IMG/VR virus record: IMGVR_UViG_3300047510_002323
Location: 1-40,567 of that record
Reading direction: 5' to 3' (one strand)
Source of the DNA: a virus
DNA length: 40,567 bases
A program made the translations under genes and the position numbers. Position 1 is the first letter of the stretch, and every line of letters begins with the position of its first letter. Shown in pieces: positions 8,201-18,865 of this stretch. The notes beneath the pieces are model-generated. The model did not search any database. It was not told where the DNA came from and saw only the letters and a list, made by a program, of their open reading frames with translations.

Positions 8201-11200
8201 ATGGATATAAAACTGGTGAAATAGTTTTATATGATTTTGATGGAACCTCTATACCTGGTTTAACGAGAAATACAGAGTATTTTGTAAGTGTAATTGACGA
8301 AAATCAATTCAGATTATGTGAAATTAATCTAGATCAAGTAAATCCCAAAGAATATAATTTAACTAGAAATATATTTGTTAATTTTTCTGATTATGGAACT
8401 GGAACTTATAGTTTAAATTATAAAGAAATTAAAGTTGAAATTATTGGCAATTTTAAAAACAAATCTTTACCAGTTGAAGATATTGAGGCAAAAATAATAC
8501 CTTATTTTACCGGAGAACTGTTTTCAACAGCAATTCTAAACCCAGGTTCTGGATATGGATCTCCAACCGTATTAAATTATAATAGACAACCTAATATTAT
8601 AGTAAAAAATGGATCTGGATCTGAATTAAGACCCATCATTTCAAATGGACAAATAAAAAGAGTTTTAATCGTTAATGGTGGAACAAACTATAATACAACC
8701 CCATCTATAGAAATAGATGGAGTCGGAACCGGCGCAAAATTAATTCCTATAATCTCAAACGGAAGAATTGTTGATATAAAAGTCATTTCTGAAGGAATAA
8801 ACTATGACAATAATGGCACAAGTCTTAGAGTTGTTTCCTCAGGATCTGGAGCTGCGTTTGATTTTTCAATTCAAACTTGGAATATTAATTCTGTAGAAAG
8901 ATTAATATCAAAGAACTTAATAAGTTCTAATGATATTGTTTTATATGACACAAAAAATGAATTTGGAGAAAGAATTACTCAATTAACTCATTCATATGCT
9001 CCAAGAAAGCTTAGAGAAAATATTTTAGTCTCTACAGTAGAGGGAGAACAAATTTTCTTCAAAAAAGATTTGGAAGTTGATTTTAATGGAGTTGAAAGTG
9101 AGACTTCAATAACACATTCGCCAATTATAGGATGGGCATATGATGGAAATCCAATTTATGGACCATTTGGGTTTACAAATCCAAATGGTACTGGACTAAT
9201 TAAAAAGATGGAATCTGGATATTCAAGACTTTTGCGTGAAAATAGACCAAGTACGGATATTTTTCCTTTGGGATTATTTGTTGAGGATTATGAATATACT
9301 GGTATTGGTGATTTAGATGAATACAATGGAAGATTCTGTGTAACTCCAGATTTTCCTAATGGAATTTATGCTTATTTTTCCACAATTGGTGGATTTGATA
9401 ATCAATTTAGTCAAAAATACTTAAGACCTGAGTTCCCATATTTTATTGGAAATGAATTTAAATCCAATAAAATAGATTTTAATTTTGAAACAACTATAAA
9501 TCAAAACTCCATCTCTTTTGAAGAACTTAATTTGATTAGAAATACAAATCAATATAAATTTTTGAGCGATACTGCAACTTATAATTATGTTTTTAATCCA
9601 ATCGATTATGAAGACCAACTGAACAAAGTAACAAGAACTGAGAGGGGTATAATTGATGATGTTGATGTCATTTCTGGGGGAGAAAATTATTCTGTAGGTG
9701 ATAAAATTGAGTTTGATGAAGATGAGAATGGTAATAAATCATATGCCGAAGTAACTGAAGTTATAGGGAAAACAGTTAATAATATCTCTGTAATTAATAC
9801 TATCGTTGAAAACGTTGAGTTTGGTACGTCATTAACTTCAAATTCTATTATTGGAGTTTCTTCTTCTCCACATGGATTAAATGATAATGATATAATTTCC
9901 ATAATTGGATTAGATGAACTACTTACTAACAATAGAAAAGATGTTAGTTCTTCTGTTGATGTATTTACAAATCAATTAACACTAAATGAAAATATATTGG
10001 TAGGAAATTCTGGCGACAACTTTATACCAAAAACTATTAAAGTTTTGGGAAATTTAAAATCAACCGCTATTAGAGCTAATGACATTTACACTATTGGTGA
10101 TGAAGAACTGAAGGTATTAAATGTATACCCACAAGATTCTAAAATAAATGTTTTAAGAACTAAAGCTGGCATTTCTTCTCATCCGTCAGGAACAATTTTA
10201 ATTGAGAACCCAAGATTCTTTGAAGTTCCCACATCTAGAGATATTTCTTCTCCTGTTTTATTGTCAGATCAAAATTATCCATTAAATAATGAAATTTATT
10301 TTGACCCATTAGTTTCTATTGGTATCGGAACTATTGGAGATGTAACTTCAATTCTTCTTGAAATTAATCCTTTAAATTATCAGATAGGCATCTCTACAGA
10401 CGCATTAGTTTATGGTGATTCAAGTGAAAAACTTAGTTTTGTATTTAACAATCCAGCAAATTCTTCCAATTTTAAAATTGGGGATTATGTAAGTTTGACT
10501 GGTTCAACCGATCCATCTCTAAACGATTTGGGATCTCTTAAAGTTCTTAATGTTGACTTTGGGTCAATTATTGTTGATTATAATACGAGTTCATTAACTG
10601 GAACCCAATTAGATGCTATTGCATCAATCGATCCAGAATTTGTTTCTTATGTTCAAAAGTGGATTACTAGAGAGATTCCAATTAGACAAATATATTTACC
10701 AGAGCACAAACTAAAAACTGGTGATAAAATTGTTTATAATAATAATGAAGGATCGCCAATTATTGTATCTGAAGATAAAACAAATACATTTGAATTGCTA
10801 GAACCAGATAATTTATATGCTTACGTATTTGATTCTAATCATATTGGAGTATCTACGGATATTGTTGGATTGACTAGTACCGGAGAATATTTAAATCCAG
10901 AAAATAATTCTACACTATTATATTTCATTAATCCTGGTTCGAGGAAATATCATAGTTTTAAAACTGATTATGATAATGTTCAGGTTGGAAAAATTTCTAA
11001 GAATATTGCAAGAGTAACTACATCAGGAAATCCTTCCTTATTCTATAATGAAAAGATTAATATTGATGTAAAAGATACTTCTCAAAGAGAAATTGTTGTA
11101 AAATATAATGATGCCAATAGAAGATTAATTTTTGATCCTAAACAATTTGTAGAAACTGACCCAGTAAATGATACGATTAATATTAATAATCATGGATATT

Positions 11201-14200
11201 ATACTGGACAAAAAGTCATACACACTACAGGTGATATCTCTTCAATAGAAAATGATAAAATTTATTATGTTGTGGTTGAGGATGACAATAATTTTAGTTT
11301 AGCAGAAACTTATAATGATGCCATTTTAAAAAAACCAAATATTATCGGTATTACAACCACATCATTTGGAGAAATTTCTTCTGTAAATCCACCATTCAAT
11401 CTTTACAAAAATCAAACTGTTGATTTTATCTTAACCGATGAATCTTTATCATTTACAAATAATGACGTAAAATTCTCCGCATTTGACTTTGACTTATATG
11501 TTGATGACCAATTTACTGAAAAATTCATAAAATCAGAAAATGATGATTCCTTTAAGGTTACTAAGACTGGAAAAATTGGTGTAGAAAATTTTGCAAAAGT
11601 TAGACTACAGATTAATGACCACACTCCACAGAAACTATTTTATAAATTTACCTTAGTTAATACTTCACTCAACATTCCAGAAACAAAATCTCAATATAGA
11701 GTTGATGATGATGATATTAAGGATAACAGCACATTATTCATCTTAGATAGTGCTTATTCGGGACAAAAGAGAGTTTACTCTTCTGGTTCAAATTATTTTG
11801 AGTATTTCTTAAGAAATAGACCTGAGAAGACTTCTTATACTACAACTAATTCCAATATTTCATATGTAACTGATTCTTATTCAACAACTGGAAGTATCAG
11901 TAAAGTTTCAGTTCTTTCTAGAGATAGAAAGTATAGAGTTCTACCAGGAATAACTTCTATTACTACGAAAACTGGAAGTGGCGCGTTACTATTCCCATCT
12001 AGTGAAAAAATTGGTTCAGTTAAAAAGGTTGATATTCAGAACATTGGATTTGATTATAGCATAGACTATAGTTTGAGACCAACTGGGAATCTCCCACAAT
12101 TAATAAATGTTGAACCATTAAGTATATTTAAAGATATTAAAGTACTTTCTATTGGTAAAAATTATACTATTATACCAGATCTCATAGTTCTTGATGGATT
12201 AACTAATAAATTTGATGCCCAATCCGAATTAAAATTTATCCCAGATGATTATGAAGTTGAAATAATCCAAAATAGCTCTGGTCTTTTCAATAAAACTCCA
12301 ATAATTGTTCCTATCAATAATTCTAACGGGATTAGTGTTAGAAGTGTATCTTATAATGTTGATAATAAGACATTGACATTCATTTTAAATCCATCATTCA
12401 GTAGCGAAGCAGATTTTCCATTTGATGACGGTGATAAAGTTTTACTTGAAAACTTTAGAGTTAATGATATTGTTGTAGACCCAATTACTAATGAAGTCAC
12501 TGTAAATGAAAATGTTAAAGGAATTAATTCGGAAAACTATGGTTATGCTTTATTTACAGTTAGAGATGTAAACAAGGCAATTGGAGGAAGCGGGGCAAGT
12601 TTTACAATTGATATGAGTGATTATTTGGTTCGTGATGAGATTCCTGGTGATTATAGACCTGTCAACTCTTTTGGGTATGTCGTTCCTCAAAGTTACTTCC
12701 CAACATTTGAAATAACACTCCAGAAGAACAACTTTGTTATTGGTGAAGAAGTTGTTACTACTAGTGGTTTTACTGGAATTGTTGAATATTGGGATAGAGA
12801 GAACGAGTTTGTTAGTGTTCTTTCTGCGGATAAATTTGTAACTGGTGATAGAATAACTGGAAAAACTTCAAACTTGAGTGGTATTGTAGGAAAGGTTCAA
12901 TTTTATGATGCTGAGTATAGAACAAATTCTTCATCTACAGTTGCTAGAGGTTGGGATAATACAATAGGATTCTTAAATGATAAGAGTCAGAGAATTCAAG
13001 ACAGTTTCTATTATCAGTATTTCTCATATGATTTAAAGTCAAAAACTCAATTTTCAGAATGGGATGATGCAGTATCCAGTTTAAATCACGTATCCGGATT
13101 TAAAAAGTTTTCAACTTTTGAAGTAGAATCTTCAACTGAAACTGCTAATCCAGTTAGTATTTCATATTCAGAATTAAACTCCGTTTCAGATTTAATCTCT
13201 ATAGTTGATTTGAATTCTTATGTCAATTTTGATATGGTTTCTGAAAATTCATATCTTCTTGATGGTAGAGTTGCATCTGACCAAATCGTATTTAATACTA
13301 TTCCAATTCAAGATTATGCCGAATCTATCGGAAATAGAGTCTTAATGATAGATGATTTTAGTGGAGAATTTAATAATCTTCCTAGAGAAGAAAGATTTGT
13401 TGTTGCCGATAGATTCCCAATTTTCCAAACTAGATTTAGAAAGTATTTTACATATGTTAAGGATAAACTATTCTTTAATGAGAGGCAATTTGGAATAATT
13501 ACAGTAATTCATGACAATCTAGAAGGTTATGTCTCTCAATATGGTAGGTTAGATACTGTAGGTGAATTAGGAAACTTTGAATTTAAGATTAATGGAAACT
13601 TTGGAGAAATTACTTTCAATCCATTCGATTATGAATTTAATGACTTTGATATTGAGTTAGTATCATATAGTTTATTCGATACTTTTGTTGGTTTGGGATC
13701 TACTACCCAAGAATATTATAATCTTGGAGACCTTGTTGTATTTAATAACCAGACCTCAAAAATTCCTGCTGGGACAACATCGACGGTTGGTATTTCCACT
13801 ATAGATTTTTCATATAGATCTTCTAAGGTTTTAGTTACTTTAAATGATAATAATGGACAATTTAGAGAATCTGTTGAATTAAATGTTACGCATGATGGAA
13901 CTGAAGTCTATATATCTGAATATGGAAAATTATATACAGAACCTCTCAATCCTCCAATAGGATTCGCAACTTACAGTGGAGTAATTTCTGGATCAAATAT
14001 TATCATTAATGCAACTCCAGCAGTTTCTTATGGATCAACCCTAGAGATTAATACATTTAATATTTCTATTGGTGATATTACAAAAACATCTTCCGGTGTA
14101 TTGGCACTAAGTAATACTCGATTGGAATCTGGATTTGTTAATATTGCAATAACTGCTACTCCGTCTCCTATACTAATTCATGAACATACTCTTGTTTATG

Positions 14201-17200
14201 GAGGATCTTATTACTATATTTCAGTTGAGGATGTATCCAATGGAATTTATAATTCATTAGAACTCACTACTGTTAATAATGATAGTGATGTATATCAAAC
14301 TGAATTTGGATCTGTAATTAGCGATAATTCCCTTGTTGAACTTGGAACTTTTGAGACTCAAGTTGTTGGTAATAGGTGTAAATTATTCTTTACACCATTA
14401 CCCGGTAGAAACATTAGTGTTAGATACTATTATCAAGGTGTGAAGACTATCACTGAAAATCCAGAAACACCAGGAGAATTAATTCTATCCCTTAACGAAT
14501 CTCAAATTAACTCATATACAACTGATTATATTGGAACAGAAAATGCAATAAGAAGATCTTTTGAACTTTATCATAAAAATCTTAGAATTCTTAGAAGAGT
14601 ATTTAATGCATCAAGTTTTACTTCTGTTAATTTAATTGAAGATACTATTAGAATTCCAAATCATTATTTTGTTACAGGTGAGGAAGTTGTATATGACACG
14701 AATGGTGATGATCCTATTGGAATAGCAGCTACCGATATTCCTGGAATTGGAGTTACTACTGTATTGCCATCAAAACTTTACATTGTTAAAGAGAATGATT
14801 TGTTTGTAAGAGTTGCTGCATCGGCATCCCAAGCATTAAAGTCTATTCCTGATTATCTGGATTTGACTTCTTATGGAACTGGAACAAATCATACATTCAC
14901 AGGCAAAAAGGGAAATCCAAGATCTTTGATTACAATTGATAATATGATTCAACAGCCCATAGTTCCAACTTCATTTGAGACAACAATATCAGAACCTGTG
15001 GGATTGAAAGATGTTAGAGTTAAAGTTGAAAATCCCGAAGTCTTTATTGGTGGAGATATATTTAGAGTTGATGATGAAATTTTGAGAGTTAAAGTTGTTG
15101 GATTCGGTTCTGAAAATACTTTATTAGTCAATAGATTCTGGTTAGGTTCTCTTCCAGGAATTCACACTGTTGGAGCTGCCTGTACAAAGTTAACTGGAGA
15201 TTATAATATTGTAGATAATACAATTTATTTTTATGATCCTCCATATGGACCAATTCCAATCACTCCAACTAATCCAAAACCAGATGAAGTTGATTTTGTT
15301 GGAATTGCTACAGGATCTTCATTCTCAGGAAGAATATTTAATAAATCTGGAGAGATTAATGGTTTAAATCCAACATATTCTGATAACATACTACTTGATG
15401 GACTTTCCGAAGAGTTTACTGGAATTAGAAGTGAATTTACTTTAAAAGAAAAGGGATTGCCAGTATCTGGAATTTCAACGTCAAATCTATTTGTATTAGT
15501 TAAGAATATCCTTCAGGTTCCTTTTGATGAACAAAATAATCCAAATGGAGCATTTACTCTCGGACAATTACCTGGACCTGGTGGAGAAACTACAATTATA
15601 TTCAAACAAAATGAAGAAGTTTTGAATATTGATGATATAAACTCAACCAACCTTCCTGCAAGTGGAATAATTGTAAGCACGGGATCTACATTTGGAGCAG
15701 GATATCAACCACTGAGAACTCCTGGAGCATCGGCAACAATTGCTAATGATGGATCAATCTCAAATATAACAATTGGGTCGACTGGAAGTGGATATAGACT
15801 AATTGGTGGAAAAGAAATTTTAGTTACAACTTCTTCTGGAATTTCTTCAGGATTAAATATTCTACCCATCAATGAAGAAAGAGGATTGTTTGATAAACTA
15901 GCATATTCTTCTTCTCAGACATGTAGTGTTGGAGTTGGTACAGTTTATAATGATGTTCAGATTATCGGATTTGATCAAATAAGTTCTACAATAACTCTTG
16001 CGGAAAACCTAGATGTAGATCTTCCTGCCGATTCTCAAGTTTCAATTAAACTGAATGATTTAACTACAGAATTAGTTGATATTGGAATTAGAACAGAAAG
16101 TCAATCAGACTATGATGTAACTTATCTTGGATTTACTACAGTTATTAATGGTTCTATTTCATCAACTTTGAATTTAGTTAATCCTGGAATAGCTTTAACT
16201 GCTTTCTATGATGTTTTTGAAACTCGTGCGTCACAATCAGTTTCTGTAGGATCTACATTAGTTTATGTTAATAGTATTAGAAATATTAATAATATTAACA
16301 ATTATATTACAATAAATTCAAATTTCAATGTAAAGATTACTGGAATTGGAAATACTTTTATCACTGTCGATACGCCATTAGCATCTATTGCGGAAAATGA
16401 CGTTGTAACCATCAGAAGATATTCTCCTCCAGAGATTGTATTTGATTCTCCTGTTGGTTACTCCAATATTCCATTAATTTATAGTTCAGATTCTGGATCT
16501 TCTGGAATTGGGTCGGGGGCAAAACTTGATTTGATAGTTGGCGCTGATGGTAGTGTTATTGATTTTACATTCAAAAATAATGGATATGGATATAGACCGT
16601 TTGATGTGTTGACAGTTCCTACTGGAGGATTAATTGGAATTCCAACAGATCCTTCACAAACATTTAGTGAGTTTAAAATATTTGTTGATGATGTGTATGA
16701 TACTAAGTTTTCATCTTGGTCTATTGGAGATCTTCAAGTTATTGATAATTTTGATGATTTGTTTGATAACGTAAGACAAATTTTCCCAATAAAAATTAAT
16801 GGAGAAATAAAATCTCTTAGAGCAAAGAAGGGATCTAGTATTGATATTCAGGCAACTTTAATAGTTCTGTTCAATGATATTCTTCAGGTTCCTGGCGAAG
16901 GTTATACATTTAGGGGTGGAAGTATTATTTACTTCCCAGAGCCACCAAAATTTGGAGATACTGTTACTATAATATTTTATAGAGGAAATGGAGATGTTGA
17001 TGTTTTAGATGTTGATGTTTTAGAACCAATTGAAGTTGGTGATTCTTTGAATATTGTTAGTGATGTTAAGAGATTAAATCAAAATGAAAGAATTGTCTCT
17101 GAAATTGTATCTTCTGATTATGCAAATACTTTCATATATTCTGACAAAGGAATTGTTAATGATTTTAATTTCTTAAGACCAGTCATTTTATCCAAACAAA

Positions 17201-18831
17201 CTATCGATGCTGTTGTTGATGGTCAATTTGTTGGTAAAGATAGAGTTTACTATGAACCAAATATATTCCCTTCGGCAAAATTAATATCAAATATAACTGG
17301 GGTTTCTTCTGCATTTTATATTGATAGCTTAAAACCATTTTTTGATAATGCCGCAGAAATTATAGAAGATAGGGAAAGAAATAAGATTAAAATTATTGAC
17401 CAAACACAAAAATCTGCTGCCAGAGCAACTTGCCAAGTAACAGATGGAGAAGTTACTTCAGTCAATATCATTGACGGAGGTGAAGGATATGTTACGGCAC
17501 CTAATGTTTCAATTGAATATCCATATTTCTCAAATCCATCTCCAATAGGTATAGCATTAACAAATATTGACACCCTAATTGGAACAATATCTTCTACAGG
17601 CATTTCAACTGCGATTATTGGTGAATTTTTATCTGGTCAAAATAGTGGTGCCTCAGCAATTCTTGCTGGAATAACTACTGATAATTATATTGAAGTTTTA
17701 CCAATTAATTTGAATAGATTCCAAGTTGGAGAAGAAATAAATCTATTTGAGAGTGGATTTAGTGCCGATATTCTTAGCATAGATTCTACAGAATTTGCTA
17801 CAGCAACATCAACAATATCTTCTGGTTCAGTCAATTTAATTACAATAACAAATCCCGGAACAGGATATACTTATGGTCCAATCAAGGAGTTACAAGTTAT
17901 ATCAAATGGTTCTGGATATCCTGCAACTTTAAATGAATCCAATAGCACATTCACTTCTGCAAGACTTAAGTCTAAGACTGGAATTGGTAGAAATGCTTCA
18001 GTTGATATTAACTTGATTGTTGATCCAATTACCGAAAATTTTGTAGTTGATATAAACAATGTTAATATTACTTCAAAAGGATTCAAATATTCTGTTGGAG
18101 ATATTTTGGAAGTTGATGTTTTTGATAATCCTGGAATTGGAGAAACTTTTAGAAATTACCCATTAACAAACCCATTTAGATTTGAAGTTACTGAAATAGA
18201 ATCTCCGAAGATATCTATTGACCCTCCAACACCAAAAACTGAAATAATTTCTGATATTTCATATGTTTCGGGAGATTTTGGTATTGTTGTTGGAGTCAGT
18301 AATATTGACAGAGTTGTTGTTGGAAGTATTGATCCACCAGCAATTATTTTTGATATGTACATTCCAGAATATTCTATTCTAAGAGATGAAGATTTTATCG
18401 GAAATACTGTTGTCGGATCTGCAATAACAATTTCTCAATTACAAACAGGAGATTATTTCTCAATTTCCAATTCAACAGTTGGAAATATTCCAAATACATC
18501 TTACAGTATTGATGGACAAGTTGTTGGTGTATCCACGAATTTGGATAACATTTACCAGGTACTTTTCGCGCAGATTATACAAATAAATCATCCAAAATAT
18601 GGATTAATTTATATAAATCGAGTTTCATGTCCTATACAGAATTTAACTAGTGAGTTTAATGGAACTTTAGGGCAAAGTGATATTGCGGAGTTTAGTTGGG
18701 GCAAAATTTCAAACTTAGATAAAAGAATCACTCCAAAAGAATTCAATGTTGATTTAACATATACACAAAATCATCCAATTGTTCAAAGATATAATCCGTT
18801 GAAGATTGCAAATTATGATTATTCTTCTTAA
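5281..18831 (+). CDS. 7: Giant gp7-type baseplate wedge protein, 4516 aa
   Basis: It sits exactly where gp7 lies in T4, between gp6 and gp8. gp7 links the wedge core to peripheral proteins; T4 gp7 has 1032 residues, this one 4516 (roughly 500 kDa). Residues 1-70 form a helical head. Residues 77-120 and 325-380 carry two copies of a TGFP...ID(D)E...GCSRG-like module. A six-copy family of NHG/TG modules lies near residues 607, 862, 970, 1806, 1970 and 3126. GxGY modules occur near 771, 1089, 1134, 1172, 3502, 3766, 4066, 4194 and 4210. A YHYH-like motif (WAYDGNPIYGPFG) is at 1285-1300. No stop or frameshift interrupts the frame. The gp7 identity rests mainly on position and the N-terminal region, since most of the length is beta-rich repeat. 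Confidence 0.75.
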   Translation: MQNTRIKISNVVKNQLPNFVKENYPLVESLFKEYYSGIEYQGSTLDILQNIDKYVKLDNLTNLIETTTLSQDIFFTDTSIPVQSTTGFPERYGLIQIDDEVILYKSKTSNSFEGCSRGFSGITSYENGLEFQETNSSRHSRSASVKNLNILFLNEFFKKIKYQFAPGFEDRKFFSGSTVKVNKNLLIKQLKDFYTSKGTDASYKILFKALFGDDVQVIKPRDYLIRPSDAQYRKNQELVVEAIIGDPKNLENTTIFQNALTIDGEDFISSAYGTVNKVETISRKDKTYYVLSLDFDYNKDINLRGSVYGEFVIGPKTRIVEDIVSGSKNISVDSTYGFPEKNGTLVVYYEDNTSQSIFYERKNLNQFLGCSGITRDIEKASDIYLDYLCEGGLTVGQDENPIKFRITGVLSEAVVDPKSHYIVSGNRINLRTLGKDIKEEKFNKFKLNICPSYNVKTVQISNSQNNIYTISLYDDHIFYQGDEVTLQTTSGLFRTYNGVVESVLDDYRINVSLPSNFDSTKRYIIERNIGKFKFSYNSEIFPESDNVYITDVQNTYRDSEENLYVSSQSLPNYSKDRISLSDETVVLSEDFIITEEVNVNNPNKIDKILNIGRHSFITGDAVYYQSGPSGNSLNILDGVYYVKSLGSFNNSTQIKLASSRSNINNNIFIDVQFDDTTIKLSGKENKIYKSTNELIFFQNNTISEQQTTFSRKISPKNIIRKISKPIRPNNKVITPSGNIGILVNGVEVQNYKSNDFIYYGSINSIDVKSFGNGYDVIHPPILEIVDESGTGAQAISHVRGSLDRIDILDGGFDYDGVPEIKISGGNGSNAIAVANMTVFEHSVEFIAESNQVNTITYTITFNLKHKFYDGERVRYAYTDAPIGGLSEDIDYFVSPDSDFVLKLYGTYHDAINKTNPIELTSLAPGKHYIKSVNKKSTIGTIEVLRSGKNYTNKNLVFSNDNLDIYRNSIKINNHGYKTGEIVLYDFDGTSIPGLTRNTEYFVSVIDENQFRLCEINLDQVNPKEYNLTRNIFVNFSDYGTGTYSLNYKEIKVEIIGNFKNKSLPVEDIEAKIIPYFTGELFSTAILNPGSGYGSPTVLNYNRQPNIIVKNGSGSELRPIISNGQIKRVLIVNGGTNYNTTPSIEIDGVGTGAKLIPIISNGRIVDIKVISEGINYDNNGTSLRVVSSGSGAAFDFSIQTWNINSVERLISKNLISSNDIVLYDTKNEFGERITQLTHSYAPRKLRENILVSTVEGEQIFFKKDLEVDFNGVESETSITHSPIIGWAYDGNPIYGPFGFTNPNGTGLIKKMESGYSRLLRENRPSTDIFPLGLFVEDYEYTGIGDLDEYNGRFCVTPDFPNGIYAYFSTIGGFDNQFSQKYLRPEFPYFIGNEFKSNKIDFNFETTINQNSISFEELNLIRNTNQYKFLSDTATYNYVFNPIDYEDQLNKVTRTERGIIDDVDVISGGENYSVGDKIEFDEDENGNKSYAEVTEVIGKTVNNISVINTIVENVEFGTSLTSNSIIGVSSSPHGLNDNDIISIIGLDELLTNNRKDVSSSVDVFTNQLTLNENILVGNSGDNFIPKTIKVLGNLKSTAIRANDIYTIGDEELKVLNVYPQDSKINVLRTKAGISSHPSGTILIENPRFFEVPTSRDISSPVLLSDQNYPLNNEIYFDPLVSIGIGTIGDVTSILLEINPLNYQIGISTDALVYGDSSEKLSFVFNNPANSSNFKIGDYVSLTGSTDPSLNDLGSLKVLNVDFGSIIVDYNTSSLTGTQLDAIASIDPEFVSYVQKWITREIPIRQIYLPEHKLKTGDKIVYNNNEGSPIIVSEDKTNTFELLEPDNLYAYVFDSNHIGVSTDIVGLTSTGEYLNPENNSTLLYFINPGSRKYHSFKTDYDNVQVGKISKNIARVTTSGNPSLFYNEKINIDVKDTSQREIVVKYNDANRRLIFDPKQFVETDPVNDTININNHGYYTGQKVIHTTGDISSIENDKIYYVVVEDDNNFSLAETYNDAILKKPNIIGITTTSFGEISSVNPPFNLYKNQTVDFILTDESLSFTNNDVKFSAFDFDLYVDDQFTEKFIKSENDDSFKVTKTGKIGVENFAKVRLQINDHTPQKLFYKFTLVNTSLNIPETKSQYRVDDDDIKDNSTLFILDSAYSGQKRVYSSGSNYFEYFLRNRPEKTSYTTTNSNISYVTDSYSTTGSISKVSVLSRDRKYRVLPGITSITTKTGSGALLFPSSEKIGSVKKVDIQNIGFDYSIDYSLRPTGNLPQLINVEPLSIFKDIKVLSIGKNYTIIPDLIVLDGLTNKFDAQSELKFIPDDYEVEIIQNSSGLFNKTPIIVPINNSNGISVRSVSYNVDNKTLTFILNPSFSSEADFPFDDGDKVLLENFRVNDIVVDPITNEVTVNENVKGINSENYGYALFTVRDVNKAIGGSGASFTIDMSDYLVRDEIPGDYRPVNSFGYVVPQSYFPTFEITLQKNNFVIGEEVVTTSGFTGIVEYWDRENEFVSVLSADKFVTGDRITGKTSNLSGIVGKVQFYDAEYRTNSSSTVARGWDNTIGFLNDKSQRIQDSFYYQYFSYDLKSKTQFSEWDDAVSSLNHVSGFKKFSTFEVESSTETANPVSISYSELNSVSDLISIVDLNSYVNFDMVSENSYLLDGRVASDQIVFNTIPIQDYAESIGNRVLMIDDFSGEFNNLPREERFVVADRFPIFQTRFRKYFTYVKDKLFFNERQFGIITVIHDNLEGYVSQYGRLDTVGELGNFEFKINGNFGEITFNPFDYEFNDFDIELVSYSLFDTFVGLGSTTQEYYNLGDLVVFNNQTSKIPAGTTSTVGISTIDFSYRSSKVLVTLNDNNGQFRESVELNVTHDGTEVYISEYGKLYTEPLNPPIGFATYSGVISGSNIIINATPAVSYGSTLEINTFNISIGDITKTSSGVLALSNTRLESGFVNIAITATPSPILIHEHTLVYGGSYYYISVEDVSNGIYNSLELTTVNNDSDVYQTEFGSVISDNSLVELGTFETQVVGNRCKLFFTPLPGRNISVRYYYQGVKTITENPETPGELILSLNESQINSYTTDYIGTENAIRRSFELYHKNLRILRRVFNASSFTSVNLIEDTIRIPNHYFVTGEEVVYDTNGDDPIGIAATDIPGIGVTTVLPSKLYIVKENDLFVRVAASASQALKSIPDYLDLTSYGTGTNHTFTGKKGNPRSLITIDNMIQQPIVPTSFETTISEPVGLKDVRVKVENPEVFIGGDIFRVDDEILRVKVVGFGSENTLLVNRFWLGSLPGIHTVGAACTKLTGDYNIVDNTIYFYDPPYGPIPITPTNPKPDEVDFVGIATGSSFSGRIFNKSGEINGLNPTYSDNILLDGLSEEFTGIRSEFTLKEKGLPVSGISTSNLFVLVKNILQVPFDEQNNPNGAFTLGQLPGPGGETTIIFKQNEEVLNIDDINSTNLPASGIIVSTGSTFGAGYQPLRTPGASATIANDGSISNITIGSTGSGYRLIGGKEILVTTSSGISSGLNILPINEERGLFDKLAYSSSQTCSVGVGTVYNDVQIIGFDQISSTITLAENLDVDLPADSQVSIKLNDLTTELVDIGIRTESQSDYDVTYLGFTTVINGSISSTLNLVNPGIALTAFYDVFETRASQSVSVGSTLVYVNSIRNINNINNYITINSNFNVKITGIGNTFITVDTPLASIAENDVVTIRRYSPPEIVFDSPVGYSNIPLIYSSDSGSSGIGSGAKLDLIVGADGSVIDFTFKNNGYGYRPFDVLTVPTGGLIGIPTDPSQTFSEFKIFVDDVYDTKFSSWSIGDLQVIDNFDDLFDNVRQIFPIKINGEIKSLRAKKGSSIDIQATLIVLFNDILQVPGEGYTFRGGSIIYFPEPPKFGDTVTIIFYRGNGDVDVLDVDVLEPIEVGDSLNIVSDVKRLNQNERIVSEIVSSDYANTFIYSDKGIVNDFNFLRPVILSKQTIDAVVDGQFVGKDRVYYEPNIFPSAKLISNITGVSSAFYIDSLKPFFDNAAEIIEDRERNKIKIIDQTQKSAARATCQVTDGEVTSVNIIDGGEGYVTAPNVSIEYPYFSNPSPIGIALTNIDTLIGTISSTGISTAIIGEFLSGQNSGASAILAGITTDNYIEVLPINLNRFQVGEEINLFESGFSADILSIDSTEFATATSTISSGSVNLITITNPGTGYTYGPIKELQVISNGSGYPATLNESNSTFTSARLKSKTGIGRNASVDINLIVDPITENFVVDINNVNITSKGFKYSVGDILEVDVFDNPGIGETFRNYPLTNPFRFEVTEIESPKISIDPPTPKTEIISDISYVSGDFGIVVGVSNIDRVVVGSIDPPAIIFDMYIPEYSILRDEDFIGNTVVGSAITISQLQTGDYFSISNSTVGNIPNTSYSIDGQVVGVSTNLDNIYQVLFAQIIQINHPKYGLIYINRVSCPIQNLTSEFNGTLGQSDIAEFSWGKISNLDKRITPKEFNVDLTYTQNHPIVQRYNPLKIANYDYSS

Positions 18832-18839
18832 TTATACCT

Positions 18840-18847
18840 TATAAATA
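18840..18847 (+). promoter_or_regulatory. T4-type late promoter upstream of gp8
   Basis: An exact TATAAATA lies nine bases after the stop of the giant gene and 19 bases before the gp8 start at 18866. It gives gp8 and the following genes their own late transcript despite the tight packing. Confidence 0.7.
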
Positions 18848-18865
18848 ATCAAAAAATGTTAAAAA

